The position numbers were made by a program, and so were the translations under genes. From contig NC_088780.1 in assembly GCF_958450345.1 (NCBI RefSeq), positions 61,337,033-61,401,032 on the forward strand: a stretch of DNA of 64,000 bases, read 5' to 3'. Positions 42,340-53,480 of this stretch are shown here, piece after piece. A model generated the notes under the pieces. The model saw only the letters and a program-made list of their open reading frames with translations, did no database searches and had not been told where the DNA came from. The DNA comes from Calliphora vicina. Its lineage: Eukaryota > Arthropoda > Insecta > Diptera > Calliphoridae. Each line of letters starts with the position of its first letter. The stretch's first letter is position 1.

Positions 42340-43640
42340 TATATGGCGGATTTCATGTCAAGTGAACTATTAAAATCGATGACTTCCGATCGGGATGATA
42401 TTTGCACCAAAGTTAGACCTATTGGATAGTAATTCAGGCTCAATTTTTCAACAAGATCGGTGTTTTTTCTCATCCATTTGTTCTTAGCAAAATGTGTCCC
42501 AAATAGTTTAGTTTGCTATTTCTTCAATCTTTCGAAAAAAAAAAATAAAAAATTTTTTAATATTTATTCGAATTTTTTTTTTGATTTTTTTTTTCAATAA
42601 GGTCATTTTGAAAAAAAATATGTTTTGTAACTCAAAACATATTTTTTTTTACTTTTTTTGAAAATTTTTAATTTATTTTTTCTCAAAAGAAAGCTTAGGT
42701 CCATTCCTTTAAGATAGTTTTAGTCGCTTAGTGGGATGCGACTGGGATATCTATCAAAATAAATACATTGGAACTCAAGACAATACATACAATTTTTGAG
42801 CTAAAACATTTATTTTGATATATGGGGCATTTCATGTCAAGTGAACCAACTTTTGAAATCGATGTCTTCCGATCGGGTTGAAATTTGCACCAAGGTTAGT
42901 TCTATTGGATACTAACTCAGACACAATTTCAACAAGATCGGACGAGAACTCTCTGATTTAGAGGGGGTCATAATTTGACATTTTGGCCAAGCAGGTGTTT
43001 TTTCTTTTCCATGTATCTTATTACCTATTGTTCTTAGCAAAATGTGTCCCAATTACCTTAGATAGCTCTTTCTTCAATCTTTCGAAAAAAGTATTTAAAA
43101 ATAAAAAATGTTTAATATTTTTTTTCCGAAATCAAAAACATTCTTGACGTTTTTTTAAAATGAGCCCTTTTTTTCTTAAAATAAAGCTTAGATATTTTCC
43201 TTGAAGACCTATTTGTTCGCTTAGTGGGATGCGAGTGCGATATCTATCTTAAAAAAAAAAATTTTGTAACTCAAAACATACAATTTTTGATTTTTTTTTG
43301 CAAAATCAAAAACTTTGTTGACTTTTTTTAATTTTTTTTTTTAGCTCAAAAAAAGCTTGGGTCTTTTTCTTTAAGACCTATTTGGTCGCTTAGTGGGATG
43401 CGAGTGGGATATCAATCAAAATAAACATTTTGTAACTCAAGACATAAAATTTTTGACTTTTTTTTGGGAAAATTTAACTTTTTTGCCAATATGGGCAATT
43501 TTTTCCAAAATTGGTTTTTGCTCAAAAGAAAGCTTAGGTCATTTAATATAATTTTGGTCCCTTAGTGGGATGCGAGTGGGATATCTATCAAAATACATAT
43601 TTTGTAACACAAGAAATACAATTTTTAATTTTTTTTTGCA
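42340..43640. repeat. degenerate tandem repeat field
   Basis: Units recur with 'aaagcttaggtc', 'cgcttagtgggatgcgagtg', 'gggatatctatcaaaata' and 'tttgtaactcaa' near 42690-42800, 43185-43280, 43350-43450 and 43520-43620. They are interleaved with 'tttcatgtcaagtgaac' and 'gatgtcttccgatcgg' blocks at 42350 and 42835. Long poly-A/T tracts separate them. Period about 160-180 bp in the right part. Non-coding. Confidence 0.65.
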
Positions 43641-44025
43641 AAATCGAAATTTTTTTCCAATATTCATTTTTGTATGAAAATTTCCAACAACAAACTTACA
43701 CTATTGTATTTGAATACAATGATACACTCGATACAAGGATACAAGGGCTTTTGTGTATTAAGCAATTGTATATTTTTCTGAAATGTTTTAAAGTGGATAA
43801 AAACTGTGGCTTAGTAAACATTAGAGTTGTGTAGCTCATGAATGACCTAGTTCAATAGAACGATTCACTCAACTGAGCGAAGTGAATCATTCATCATACT
43901 GAGCGTTTTCAGCTCAGCACTGAGCGTTTTCAACTGAGCACTGAGCGTTTTATGCTTATGTTTCTTTCAGTACTCATGAAAGAGCTGCACAAGCACATTC
44001 ATTTGTCATCTTCAATGTTTCACAT

Positions 44026-44320
44026 CAAGGCGAATTCATACAAGGTGGTGTCAGTTCTACAAAAACAACGATTGGTCTTAACAAATGTCAAAAAACCAAA
44101 ATGAAAAATTTAACAAATAAGTATTTAAACTTAATATAGTGTAGATAATTGAATAGTGAGGGCTTTACTTATTTATGTAAACAATAAATATTTTGTTAAT
44201 AAGCTTAAAATATGTAGATAATTAAACATAAAAACAAGCTTTGACAGTTGTTAGAACCAAAAAGCGAAAAAAAAAATTATCAGCTGTTTGACTGACTCCA
44301 CCTTGTATAAATTCGCCTTG
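44026..44320. mobile_element. hAT MITE, CAAGGCGAATT ends
   Basis: CAAGGCGAATTCATACAAGG at the left and CCTTGTATAAATTCGCCTTG at the right are flanked by exact TTTCACAT (44018-44025, 44321-44328). 295 bp, non-coding, nested in the 43822-45971 hAT. Confidence 0.88.
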
Positions 44321-44595
44321 TTTCACATGTTTCACTTTAATCGTCAATTCTGTAACATTCTTTCGCTCACTGACATTGAAAAGTGAGTGAGTATTATGTC
44401 CTACAAAAATAAAACGATCATTCGAATGTAGGTTTGTTATGTATGTATATGATCGTATGCTGCCGCGAATATATTTTTGCTTTGATATGATACAACGTTT
44501 GTATGAATTGTTTCAAGAATTACTAGAGTTATTCAAATTGTTTTTGTTTTCATGAAGGAATATTTATATGTGTGCTATTGAATGAGTGTGAATTT

Positions 44596-45016
44596 ACCCT
44601 GCAGGAAGTGTCAATAGTGAAACTATACTGACTTACTATTGACACAGTCACCAGTACTAGTGACTTATTTTACCCCAGACAATACTATTTACTATAGACA
44701 TTTAACATGTGCGTGTCATTGGAAGTCTACTACTGACGATATTACTATTGACTAGGTACTTATTCACTAGTACATTTTAGTAATTCTAATCTACACTTTC
44801 GGTACTTTTCTGAAGCAGATGTAAATAATGAAACTGCATATTTTGTTAACATTTGACGTTATATTAAACAAATTAAAAAACGAAATGGTATGAATTCATA
44901 ACAGATGGAAGAGTCGTCTTCGTTGACGCTTCGTTGACAATGTCGCTAAAAAGTCACCAAAATAGTCGACAAAACTGGTGACTTGGAGACACTTGTCCCC
45001 AGGTTTCCTTCAGGGT
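44596..45016. mobile_element. MITE with ACCCTG(C/A)AGGAA ends
   Basis: ACCCTGCAGGAAGTGTC at the left and 'gacacttgtccccaggtttc' then CTTCAGGGT at the right. The flank ATTT is present on both sides, but a TA duplication would fit as well. The interior is rich in 'actattgac' and 'gtcaccagt' words. Nested in the 43822 hAT. Confidence 0.6.
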
Positions 45017-45979
45017 ATTTATGGTATGGTGATGTAGAATGAAATAAAGAAAGAGTATTGCTACAGTTTGTAAGTATATATCATAAAATAATAATGAAAA
45101 AGGGAAATACATAATTGTTATTGTTAAAATAATAATTGTAATTGAAATTATGTAATTAGTAAAAAAAATACTATTCCAAAAATACATTAGTGGGATTATA
45201 TCTACCAAAAAACATAATTAAAAAATACAAAGTACTGATATTCTTAATTAAATTAGCAATATTATTTCAATCACTTTTTTTTAGAAAACATATATCTTAT
45301 GCACTTTTTTACTATACTGCTACATCAACAGAACATTTGTCAGCTGCCATGAGCGACCTATCGTGGGTTTCTCGCTGTTTTTTGGAATGACAGTTTTACG
45401 TTATTTTTTATTTCGTAAAACAATAAAATCTTATTCCTTAAATTCAGAAATTCTATTTATATATTGTTATATCATAAAATAATTAAGTTAATGTTGAAAA
45501 TATACAAATTGTATCAAAAAACTATCTTTCTTTCGTATTTTTAGTAGAAATTTTGTTGATCATATACATATATATAAGTTGTAAAAGTCAGGTAAAAAAT
45601 ATATATTTTGCCAATTGATAACTAACATTATGTAAATGGGAAAACACCCAAAAAATTGCAACAATATTCATTTTGGTTTAGTTATTGTCACATTTTTATT
45701 TTGGATCAGAATTATCAGATCATCAAAATATTTTTGAATTTTATAATTTGAATTTTTAAAATTTTAATCAATTATTTCACGCATAAATCTCTAATTGTCA
45801 AAAGACTGTGTGTTTTTACAACTAACAACAGAAATAATTGATTTAATTCTCAAAATGAAATGGTCATTATACAACATACTGAGCTAATGAGCTAAAAGAG
45901 CGACCTAGTTCATTTCAGTGAGCTGAGCTGAAAAGAGTGGTCACTTCACAGAGCTAATAAACCCAACTCTAGTAAACAG

Positions 45980-46645
45980 TTTCCATTTTCAGTGCATAAT
46001 TTATGTGAATATTTTTTCAATTTAAATTGTATTTTTTCTGTTTTTATTGCATATTTCTTTATACATAAATGCATAATTTTTAAACATATGTATGAGATAA
46101 TTGTTGATTTTATTAATCACCCTCGCATTTGTTTACTTAACATTGTTGTCTGCATTTAGAAAAGAAGAAGGCATATGCCATTTTAAATTGTTATTTATTT
46201 ATAAATAATGATACTTTGGGGAAATTGTAAAAGTACGCTTTTATCTTTGTTATTGTTCTTGAATTACAAACATTTTTAAAACATATTTTTTTTGTTGGAA
46301 TAGTATTTTTGATATTTTCAAAATGCACACAAATATTGAAATTTTATTTACACTGACTGTTGTATCCGCTTTTTATTAGCCGAAAATAAATTTCTCTTGG
46401 GGCCGGAGTTTAAATAGTAATCAGTCATATTCTAGAAGTAGATAGAGAACCGTAAATTGTAATTAATTCGATAAAATTATTTAAAGTGGGAGAATAATTT
46501 AAATTTTTTTAAAAGTTTATTCATTTGACAAGTTTTAATTCTAATTATTAACACCATCATTAAGAGATTTAACCAAGTTTAAACGTTCTTATGTAAAATT
46601 ATGTAACAAATATGTATTATAGATAGTATTATTTAATTGGATTAC
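45980..46645. other. unassigned AT-rich sequence
   Basis: No element ends or domains recognised. Confidence 0.35.
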
Positions 46646-46649
46646 AATT

Positions 46650-46745
46650 AGGTATATGGGGGATTTCATGTCAAGTGAACAATCTTTTGAAATCGATGTC
46701 TTCTGTTCGGAATGAAATTTGCACCAGGGTTAGTTCTATTGGATA
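46650..46745 (+). repeat. solo unit related to the 42.3-43.6 kb field
   Basis: 'gggggatttcatgtcaagtg', 'ttttgaaatcgatgtcttct' and 'gggttagttctattggat' match 42830-42915. Confidence 0.6.
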
Positions 46746-46789
46746 TAATCGATGTTTTAAATGTTTGTACAATTTACACTGACCAGCCA

Positions 46790-47000
46790 TAATTAGTCAT
46801 AGCTTTAACTATCATAAATCTCTTAAAAATATTGGTATTTAAATAAAATTCAATACAAATAAGTTATATATACATACACGATCGGTCCATAATTAGTTAT
46901 GGCTCCAATATAAGGCCAACTATATGGTCAAATAAAATTCAACACAAATAAGTTTCATATATACAGAAGGCAATTGGTCATACATATATATTATAAAAGA
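46790..47000 (-). mobile_element. Helentron-like family B fragment, decayed
   Basis: 'cataaatctcttaaaaatat', 'gatcggtccataattagtta' and 'ggctccaatataaggcc' match the inverse body of 52536-53191. Ends absent. Confidence 0.45.
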
Positions 47001-47350
47001 AAACAGTTTATAACACAGTGCAACATGAAAAAATAACCATATACGGACACCTAGGTGATAAAAGACCAAAAAAAAGACCCGTGTTTTGGACTTTTTTTAT
47101 GACCCCCAAATGTTTGTGGCCTCGGTGTAATTTTTGCAAAAAAGTGATATTTTTCTCAGGTGAAATGATGAATCTTCAAAAAAAAAACTTCATCTTCAAG
47201 ATCAAAGTCTCAAAAAACTTAAAAAAATTCGATTTTTTTACCCTTTTTTCCCCCTGTTCAGGTCTATAGGTAGCAAACCGTTCAAAATGCAAGGAAACAA
47301 TCAACTACAAAAATGTACCGAAGATCTCAATAAACAACTCACGCACCGAC
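47001..47350. other. unassigned sequence before the hAT element
   Basis: Contains 'gacacctaggtgataaaaga' and purine/pyrimidine-rich runs. No domain recognised. The flank 'caactcacgcaccgac' continues after the hAT element at 48497, so it and the following sequence were one stretch. Confidence 0.35.
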
Positions 47351-47944
47351 CAGGGCTGTCAGATGTGGCGATTTCTCGCCAAACGTGGCGATTTTTCATT
47401 GCCTTTGGCGACCAAAATTTCCAATTGGCGACATGGCGAGTTTTTGGCGATTTACAGACTAGTTGGCGATTTATTTGGCGATTTTTTAACAAATTATTGG
47501 TTTTTCTTGAAATATTTTTTTGGATATTTATTAACACAATAGTTTACAAAATTAATCATTTATAATCTGATCATATGGATACAGGTAGCATACATGATCA
47601 AATTGTTTCAACAATATTAACTTGTTCTTCTAAAATGTGTAAGCCGTCATTTTAAAATAATAATGGAAATATTGATAACTTAATATGCTCATTAAAATTG
47701 TCGATTGGTTCGACGGATTCTTTGGAATCAGGAATCTTTCGATTTTGGCACAGAATTTGAAATGGAATTACAAAATATAAAAACGGAGGAATATGATGTA
47801 GAAATTTTAAAAGAAAATAGTTTTTTGTATTTAAAAAAATTCGAAAAATTTTTTTTTCCAAAAAATGAAAAAACACTTTGGCAAAAAAAAGAAAATTTTG
47901 TTTTTACCTAAAAATATTTAAAATTTTTATTTTGAAGTATAATT

Positions 47945-47995
47945 TGGTGAAGGGTATATAAGATTCGGCACAGCCGAATATAGCTCTCTTACTTG
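47945..47995 (+). mobile_element. DINE-like 3' terminus, nested
   Basis: 'ggtgaagggtatataag', the hairpin ATTCGGCACAGCCGAAT, then 'ctctcttacttg'. It shares the CACAGCC variant with the 14079 copy. The body to the left is not clearly recognised. Confidence 0.6.
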
Positions 47996-48079
47996 TTAAA
48001 GTATACAATGAATTTTCAATATTGAAATGAAATGGAAATTTTCGGTAGTTCAAAATTCATTAACTTTATTTTTCAATAA

Positions 48080-48290
48080 AGGGGAATATGAATTGCAATG
48101 GTCAAAATTAGCATATATCACTTGGACTCAGATCTCTAAAGGTGAAATTCCAACAAAATTTGTTAGATTTTTGGCCACAAGTTTACAATTATTGAGATGC
48201 AGGTGGAACATTTCACTTTAAAGACTTAGCATTGGCCGTTCGTAATATGTTAATTTTAACAACCAGTAATTCATTTCAGCCGACAGATAA
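48080..48290 (+). pseudogene. hAT transposase C-terminal fragment
   Basis: Frames with one shift give LQWSKLAYITWTQISKG and EIPTKFVRF, then FWPQVYNY, TGA, DAGGTFHFKDLALAVRNM and LILTTSNSFQPTD. FW..V.NY.DAGG...FKDLA is the block that precedes the hAT dimerisation motif. It breaks off at SNS where NA.(V)ERVFS would follow. Nested in the TSD-flanked element 47351-48496. Confidence 0.72.
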
Positions 48291-48926
48291 AATGTTAAAA
48301 AAGTTTAATTCTAATACAATGTATACTTTTATATCAATTTAATATAAATAACTAAATAATAACTAGATTTAAACCGAAATAAATTTAGTATGTATGTATT
48401 TTACAATATAAAACTAAAAAAAAAATATTTTGGCGATATTTGGCGATTTTTCGTTTAGCTTTTGGCGATAGAGGTAAAAAAAATCTGACAACCCTGGCAC
48501 CGACCACAGCAGCACAGGCAAAGTAGTAAGCTCGGCACACGCATCAAGGGACGCAGTATACAATATAAAAGCGACACGACGCACAGAAGGAGCTTTCGTA
48601 GAGATATAAAATTTGGTACAAAAGTACCCTGTAGCATTGTTAAAGAAAATACACGTTTCAGCTAAATCGGATGAAGGACTTGTCTACCTGCCATATATCC
48701 TGAATTACATTTTAGCTAAAATATTGGTTAAAATGTATTGACATTTAAGAGTGTGCCAATTTTAATTTTAAGGCCATGGACTCCTTTTGCTTCCATATAA
48801 GCCTAATTTACATATATAAAATTCGTTTGACGATTTTATACAAATATAAATAAAATTTTATTATATTCCTTCGAAATTTTATTCAAAATTGACATAATTT
48901 GTACAATTGATATTCATTTCAAAAAC

Positions 48927-49052
48927 AGGGAAAATCACACTCTGATTTTTTTACACTTTTACACAACAAACACAAGAAAAATATCCCCAAAAAATTTATA
49001 TTTTTATGTGGAATTTTGTTCATGTCTGTAAAAAAATCAGAGTGTAATTTTC
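48927..49052. repeat. inverted repeat, ~27 bp arms
   Basis: 'gggaaaatcacactctgatt' followed by 'tttttaca' is mirrored by 'tgtaaaaaaatcagagtgta' and 'attttcc'. Probably a small MITE inside element D copy 2. No target duplication shown. Confidence 0.55.
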
Positions 49053-49069
49053 CATTTTTTTAGATTTTA

Positions 49070-49378
49070 CTATTTATATGAAATAAATAGGTGAAACTCA
49101 TTAACATGGTGTATTATTTTAAAGAAATATGAAGATTTATTTATATTAATACAAATTACAGAAAATATTTTTTTGAGAAAAATTGGTTCAAAAATGTTAA
49201 TGTTTTTTTTAGCGATAATACAGTTTTTGGGTCATTTTGACTCAAAGGATATACAGGGTTAATCTCCAAAAAAAAGTTTTACTGTTATTTTTATTAATAT
49301 AAATAAATCTTTAAAATAATACAGCATGTTAAAGAGTTTCACCTATTTATTTTATAAAAATAGTAAAATTTTGCATTT
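49070..49378. repeat. fold-back element, ~85 bp arms
   Basis: Left arm 49070-49155 ('aaataaataggtgaaactca', 'ttaacatg', 'tgtattattttaaaga') is mirrored at 49288-49378 ('tctttaaaataatacagcat', 'gagtttcacctatttatttt'). The spacer is about 130 bp. A transcript could form a long hairpin, by inference. Confidence 0.68.
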
Positions 49379-49639
49379 ATCAGAACTTTGACCTCGATGC
49401 GCGTCCCGCAATCGTAGTCCGATTTGGCTCAAATTTTCAGCTCTTACCTTATAGGCCTAGTTTCACAATATTCCACCCGGCACTCTTTGAAATCTAAAAA
49501 AAAACTGCAGTCACCCTAGTATACATATTTATTTAAAATATTAAACCAAAAAACATATTTTCAAAAACATAAATTTTAATACTATTTTTTGTATAAGAAT
49601 TAAAAAATTGATAGAAGACTTTTTGCCGAAATATGGGAA

Positions 49640-50859
49640 CGAACTAATTTTTAGAATCCCAAAAATGGCATTTTTATATTTTTGACACTGTTGGCGGTAC
49701 CGAAATCCGGGCTATAAATACCCATTGCAAAATATTTAAGAACATATTGAGGCATATAAAAGTGGTTTTCATTTTTTGAAAGCAGCTTTGCGATTAGAGA
49801 AAATTTGGCATAATTTTAAAATTTAAATAAAAAATAGGTCTACTTCGGAAGGCTCTTGACCACGCACATATACAAATATTTAAATTATTTTTCTCCCAAT
49901 ATCTTACCGTTGAGAAAAATATAATCGCATTATTTATTTTGTTTTTATTTTTTGTATAACTAAAGATTAATGTAAGTACTTTTTTCGAAAAAAAAAAATG
50001 GGGAAAAAACTACTTTTTAAAATTGTTTTAGTTTAAGTGCACATAACTTTTGACTTGATATCGATTTTGAAATATAATAATATAATACTAATAAATTAGT
50101 TGTTAATTCAAAAATATATATTTAAAAAAAATCGGGAGAGATTTGGATCCGCTATTTGCAAAAATACAGACCAAGGTAGGTAAAAAACATAAAATTTTAA
50201 ATTTCAATGGTGAATATCTCGTAAACTATAAAAGAAAAAATATGGTTATAGCAATATGTTTTGTAGCTCTCTTCTTGTAGATTCCACATATGTTCAAATC
50301 GCATAGAGAACAAACATTTTGCATCATTTTTCATGTTTAATATACCCGAGGCCACACCTTAGTGTTGAAAGTCCGAATTTAAAACTTAAGCTCAGTAACA
50401 CCTCCTCTATAGTCGTGAGAAATTTTATTAAAATTGGATTATCGGTTTGGAACTTACAAATTTATTTGCATCATTTTGATTATTTCCCCACTGTGTCCCA
50501 AAAGATCGGTTTTAGGTTCTCGCACAACCACAATATGAGAATTTTTAACCATCCTCGGGTGAAGTTAATTGTTATTCTTCTCCATTTGCACAGATTCATC
50601 TTTTTGCCTTTCTTTCCATTCGAAAAAGCCCAAACATAGTCAAGTTTCTAAAAAAGCTCAATAAAATGTTAGTACATACATATATTTAAAACAAAATATA
50701 AAATACGAAAGAAAAAGTTTCGCGTTAAAAATAGGAAGCTCCATTTTGATATTAGACCCATGGTTTTTTCGGCAAAACTTCTTAGAATTCATCGTAGATT
50801 AAGAATTTGATAACCGCTTTGTACGTACATATATGGTTACATTTCCATGACTTAAAAAA
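49640..50859. other. unassigned sequence
   Basis: Contains 'acactgttggcggtaccgaa', 'ttgaccacgcacatatac' and a 106-codon open frame at 50319-50639 without recognisable domain and without support as a gene. Possibly further decayed repeats. No ends identified. Confidence 0.3.
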
Positions 50860-51708
50860 TTACACACAGTGTAATCATCTTCTTGGTGTAGGGTATCATA
50901 TAGGGTTCCTACGCGGGAAAAATTTCCCGGGAATATATTTTTGTTAATTTTCGGGAAATGTTTGTCGGGAATTTCTTCATAAGTTTTCTTCTAAAAGTTA
51001 CAATATTCAGATACGTTTCGATGACCAAATTTGTTGCTAATTGAATTACTCTATTATATCCATAGATTTTTTCGGTTCTAGCAAAAGGTAGTCAGTTGGC
51101 AAAGAAATATTACTGTTGAAATAACCGAATTTTTTTCATTCAGAAAAATTTGGTTATTATGAATGAATCAAATTTAAAGCTTATGCTTTTAAACGAATTA
51201 TTAAGATGCCTAACATTACAACTTTTAGGGATATTCAATGATTATTATTTATATTTAGAGAATATAATAGCAATAATAGTGGTTCAAATTTGTTTATCTA
51301 CAATCAGATTTGAAAAATTTCTCTAACTACGCATGTTTTGTAGATTTAACATGGTCGAAATTCTTAAGTTTTTTAATTAAACAAAAAATTTATTGATTTT
51401 ATACTGATTAAAACTACGACTGTGATAAGTCTGATCAAATTCCACTATTAAATTAGAAACCCTTATAAAGGCTGGACCAACAACCAAATATAGTTATTTT
51501 ATACTTCTTTTAAAACCCTGGTAAAATTAGAAGTCAATTTATCCGAATTTTTTTTCTGGTTTTTGGTTTAATTTAGTGTTAAAAATTCCCGGGAATTCCC
51601 GGGAATGAAACGATTTTTTTAATTTTCTCCCGGGAAAGAAAAAAGTCCGAGAAATTAGGAACCCTAGTATCATATGATCGGGTTTGACCGACTATGCTTT
51701 CTTACTTG
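50860..51708 (-). mobile_element. Helentron-like family B element interrupted by a hAT
   Basis: Left side 'cttggtgtagggtatcata' joins, after removal of 50901-51666 and one target copy, to 'tgatcgggtttgaccgacta' and 'gctttcttacttg', the inverse of the family B terminus (CAAGTAAGAAAG, then a 'gtcggtcaa/cccga' hairpin). Only the terminal part is recognisable to the left of the insertion. Confidence 0.55.
50901..51666. mobile_element. hAT element, TAGGGTTCCTA ends
   Basis: TAGGGTTCCTACGCGGGAAA at the left and 'gaaattaggaaccctA' at the right are flanked by exact GTATCATA (50893-50900, 51667-51674). Subterminal 'tttcccgggaa' and 'aattcccgggaattcc' words occur at both ends. 766 bp, no transposase. 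Confidence 0.92.
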
Positions 51709-51954
51709 TTTAAATTGTAGAGCTATTAATAAAAAAAATATTTTTAAGGTCTAACAGGAATTTTAAATTTATATTTAAAAAGTGAACGAAAACATCACAT
51801 TTATCAAAAAACATTTCGTAAAATTGAAGTTTATAAATAAGGGATCACTAAAATAAAAAAGTAAAGCTTAATTTAATTATAATATAAGGTTTCATTCAAA
51901 AGTTTTTTTTTAAATAAACAAATAAAATAAAATTTAATGTCTAAATCTTTATTA

Positions 51955-52157
51955 CCCCCGTCTATACCTGATAAATTTTTATCATGATAAACGTCAAAAT
52001 CGTTTTCATGATAAAAAATTATCCAGTGTAGTCTCCATTTATGAGTATTATTGCTTCATTCTGACAAAATTGTTAGTGCTTTTGCACAGACAACTTTGTC
52101 TTGACAACAAACGTCATTAATTGTTATGATAATTATTTGTCTGATATAGTCAGGGGG
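51955..52157. mobile_element. PIF/Harbinger-like MITE, family 2, copy 2
   Basis: CCCCCGTCTATACCTGATAA to 'gatatagtcaggggg', flanked by TTA on both sides (51952-51954, 52158-52160). Inverse of 2652-2855 over its length. Confidence 0.77.
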
Positions 52158-52535
52158 TTATGACCCGAAAGAACAATCTATGACATTATTTTTTAAAGAT
52201 AATTTTATTAAAGCATATTAGGTGGTCCATTCGGAAGGTAATAATGCCTGAGATTAAAGCATAAATTCGAGCTTGGCGGCTTCAATTGAATAAGATAATG
52301 TAATTACCAGGGAAACCGGAAATATGCTCTAAAAAAAGCGTTTTAAGCGCTTTAAATATGCAGTAAAAACTTTAAAATATGCTCTTAAAATTTAAAAAAT
52401 AATTTGTAACCAAAAAATATACTTTTATTTAAAAAAATCAATACAATTCATTTCTAAAAAGGTAAAGTAACATAAAATAAACAAAAATAATATGAACTAA
52501 AACAAGTATAACACAAAATAAATACAATATAAAAA

Positions 52536-53191
52536 CAAGTAAGAAAGTATGGTCGGTCAAGCCCGACCATATAATACCCTACACTAAGTAAAAGAGCAAA
52601 AACATTTTTCTTTTAAAATTTCAATAATTTATATTTTTGAGTGATTGTCGGAAGTGGGCCTTATATGGGGGCTATGATCAATTATAGACCGATCACCATG
52701 AATTTAGGTTGGGTGATTTATGTCTATATTATACTTAACTATGTTGAATTTTGTGTGTATACCAACATTTTTAAGCGATTTATGCACGTTAAAGTGATTT
52801 TCGGAAGCAGGTCTATATGGGAGCTATGACTAATTATGAACCGATCGTAACAAAATTTGGTGACATGAATTTTGTATATATAAAACTTATTTGGAGCTCA
52901 ATAATGGACCGATTTCAGCCAGTTTCAATAGGCTTGGTCCTTGGGCCGAAAAAATAATATGCACCAAATTATAAATATCTTCAAAATTGCGACCTGTACT
53001 CTGCGCACAAGGTTTACTTGGACAGCCAGCCAGCCAACCAGACGGACGGACGGACATCGCTTAATAGACTCAGAAAGTGATTCTAAGTCGATCGGTATAA
53101 TTTAAGGTGTTTGTTAGACTTATATTTTTGGGCGTTACAAACATCTGCACAAACGCATAATACCCTCCCCACTATGGTGGTGTAGGGTATA
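52536..53191 (+). mobile_element. Helentron-like family B, full copy
   Basis: CAAGTAAGAAAGTATGGTCG, hairpin 'atggtcggtcaagcccgacc', 'taataccctacactaagtaa' at one end. 'cagccagccagccaacc' with GGAC repeats, 'cgcttaatagactcagaaag', 'aagtcgatcggtataattta' and 'cactatggtggtgtagggta' at the other. The terminal hairpin, GGAC run and subterminal inverted pair TACCCTACAC/GTGTAGGGTA mirror the DINE layout. 656 bp, nested in the AATATGC hAT. Confidence 0.68.
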
Positions 53192-53269
53192 ACAATAGGA
53201 ACTTAAGCTATGAAAAGGCCTCGAGAGGAATTTTTTGATGATATTTTATATAAATATAAAGTCACTTCT

Positions 53270-53480
53270 TCAATTAAGGTTATTATTGCAATAAATTACA
53301 AAATATTGACTTAAAATTTGAAATAAAAATCGTTGTCTATTGGATCAGAAAACATTTTTATACATAGAAAATGTTCTTTCGACATCAACTGATGTTATAG
53401 GAGCAAATTTAAAAGACAATATTTCTCTAACACTTAGAACGGTTAAGTTTGAATTAGAACTAAAATTTGATATTTAGATG
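53270..53480 (-). pseudogene. hAT transposase C terminus
   Basis: The minus frame reads TVLSVREILSFKFAPITS, VDVERTFSMYKNVF, TGA, SNRQRFLFQILSQYFVIY, CNNNLN and TGA at 53270-53272. 'APITSVDVERTFS.YK.....RQRF...L...++I.CN' is the hAT dimerisation region of the type with SVDVERSFS. One internal stop is present. The upstream transposase is absent. Confidence 0.75.

Larger units (their letters stand above)
43822..45971. mobile_element. hAT element, TAGAGTTG(T/G)G ends, 2.15 kb
   Basis: TAGAGTTGTGTAGCTCATG at the left and CCCAACTCTA at the right are flanked by GTAAACAT (43814-43821) and GTAAACAG (45972-45979), 7/8. Subterminal 'gacctagttcaat' and 'ctgagcgttt' words occur near both ends ('gcgacctagttcatttcagt' at 45900). 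It contains a 295 bp hAT MITE and a 421 bp MITE. No transposase was recognised. Confidence 0.82.
47351..48496 (+). mobile_element. hAT element, CAGGGCTGTCAGA ends, with transposase scrap
   Basis: CAGGGCTGTCAGATGTGG at the left and 'atctgacaaccctg' at the right, with exact 8 bp GCACCGAC on both sides (47343-47350, 48497-48504). 'ttggcgattt' words are repeated near both ends (subterminal repeats). It holds a hAT transposase piece (48080-48290) and a DINE-like terminus (47945-47995). Length 1146 bp, an internal-deletion derivative. Confidence 0.92.
48577..49640. mobile_element. TIR element D, copy 2 (partial)
   Basis: Starts 'cgacgcacagaaggagcttt' and follows 25092 onward ('ggatgaaggacttgtctacc', 'ccatataagcctaattta', 'attcgtttgacgattttata'). 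At 49523-49590 it matches 26985-27060 ('aaaatattaaaccaaaaaac'). In between, unrelated palindromic blocks replace most of the body. The right TIR is not seen. Confidence 0.45.

Noticed and set aside
42540..42680. CRISPR-like or regulatory periodic tract
   Set aside because: Only poly-A/T rich spacers between degenerate satellite units. No regular direct repeats with unique spacers, and the genome is eukaryotic.
50319..50639. 106-codon open frame
   Set aside because: No domain, unusual composition, begins in sequence resembling dispersed repeats ('atacccgaggccacacctta'). No splice or start context supports it.
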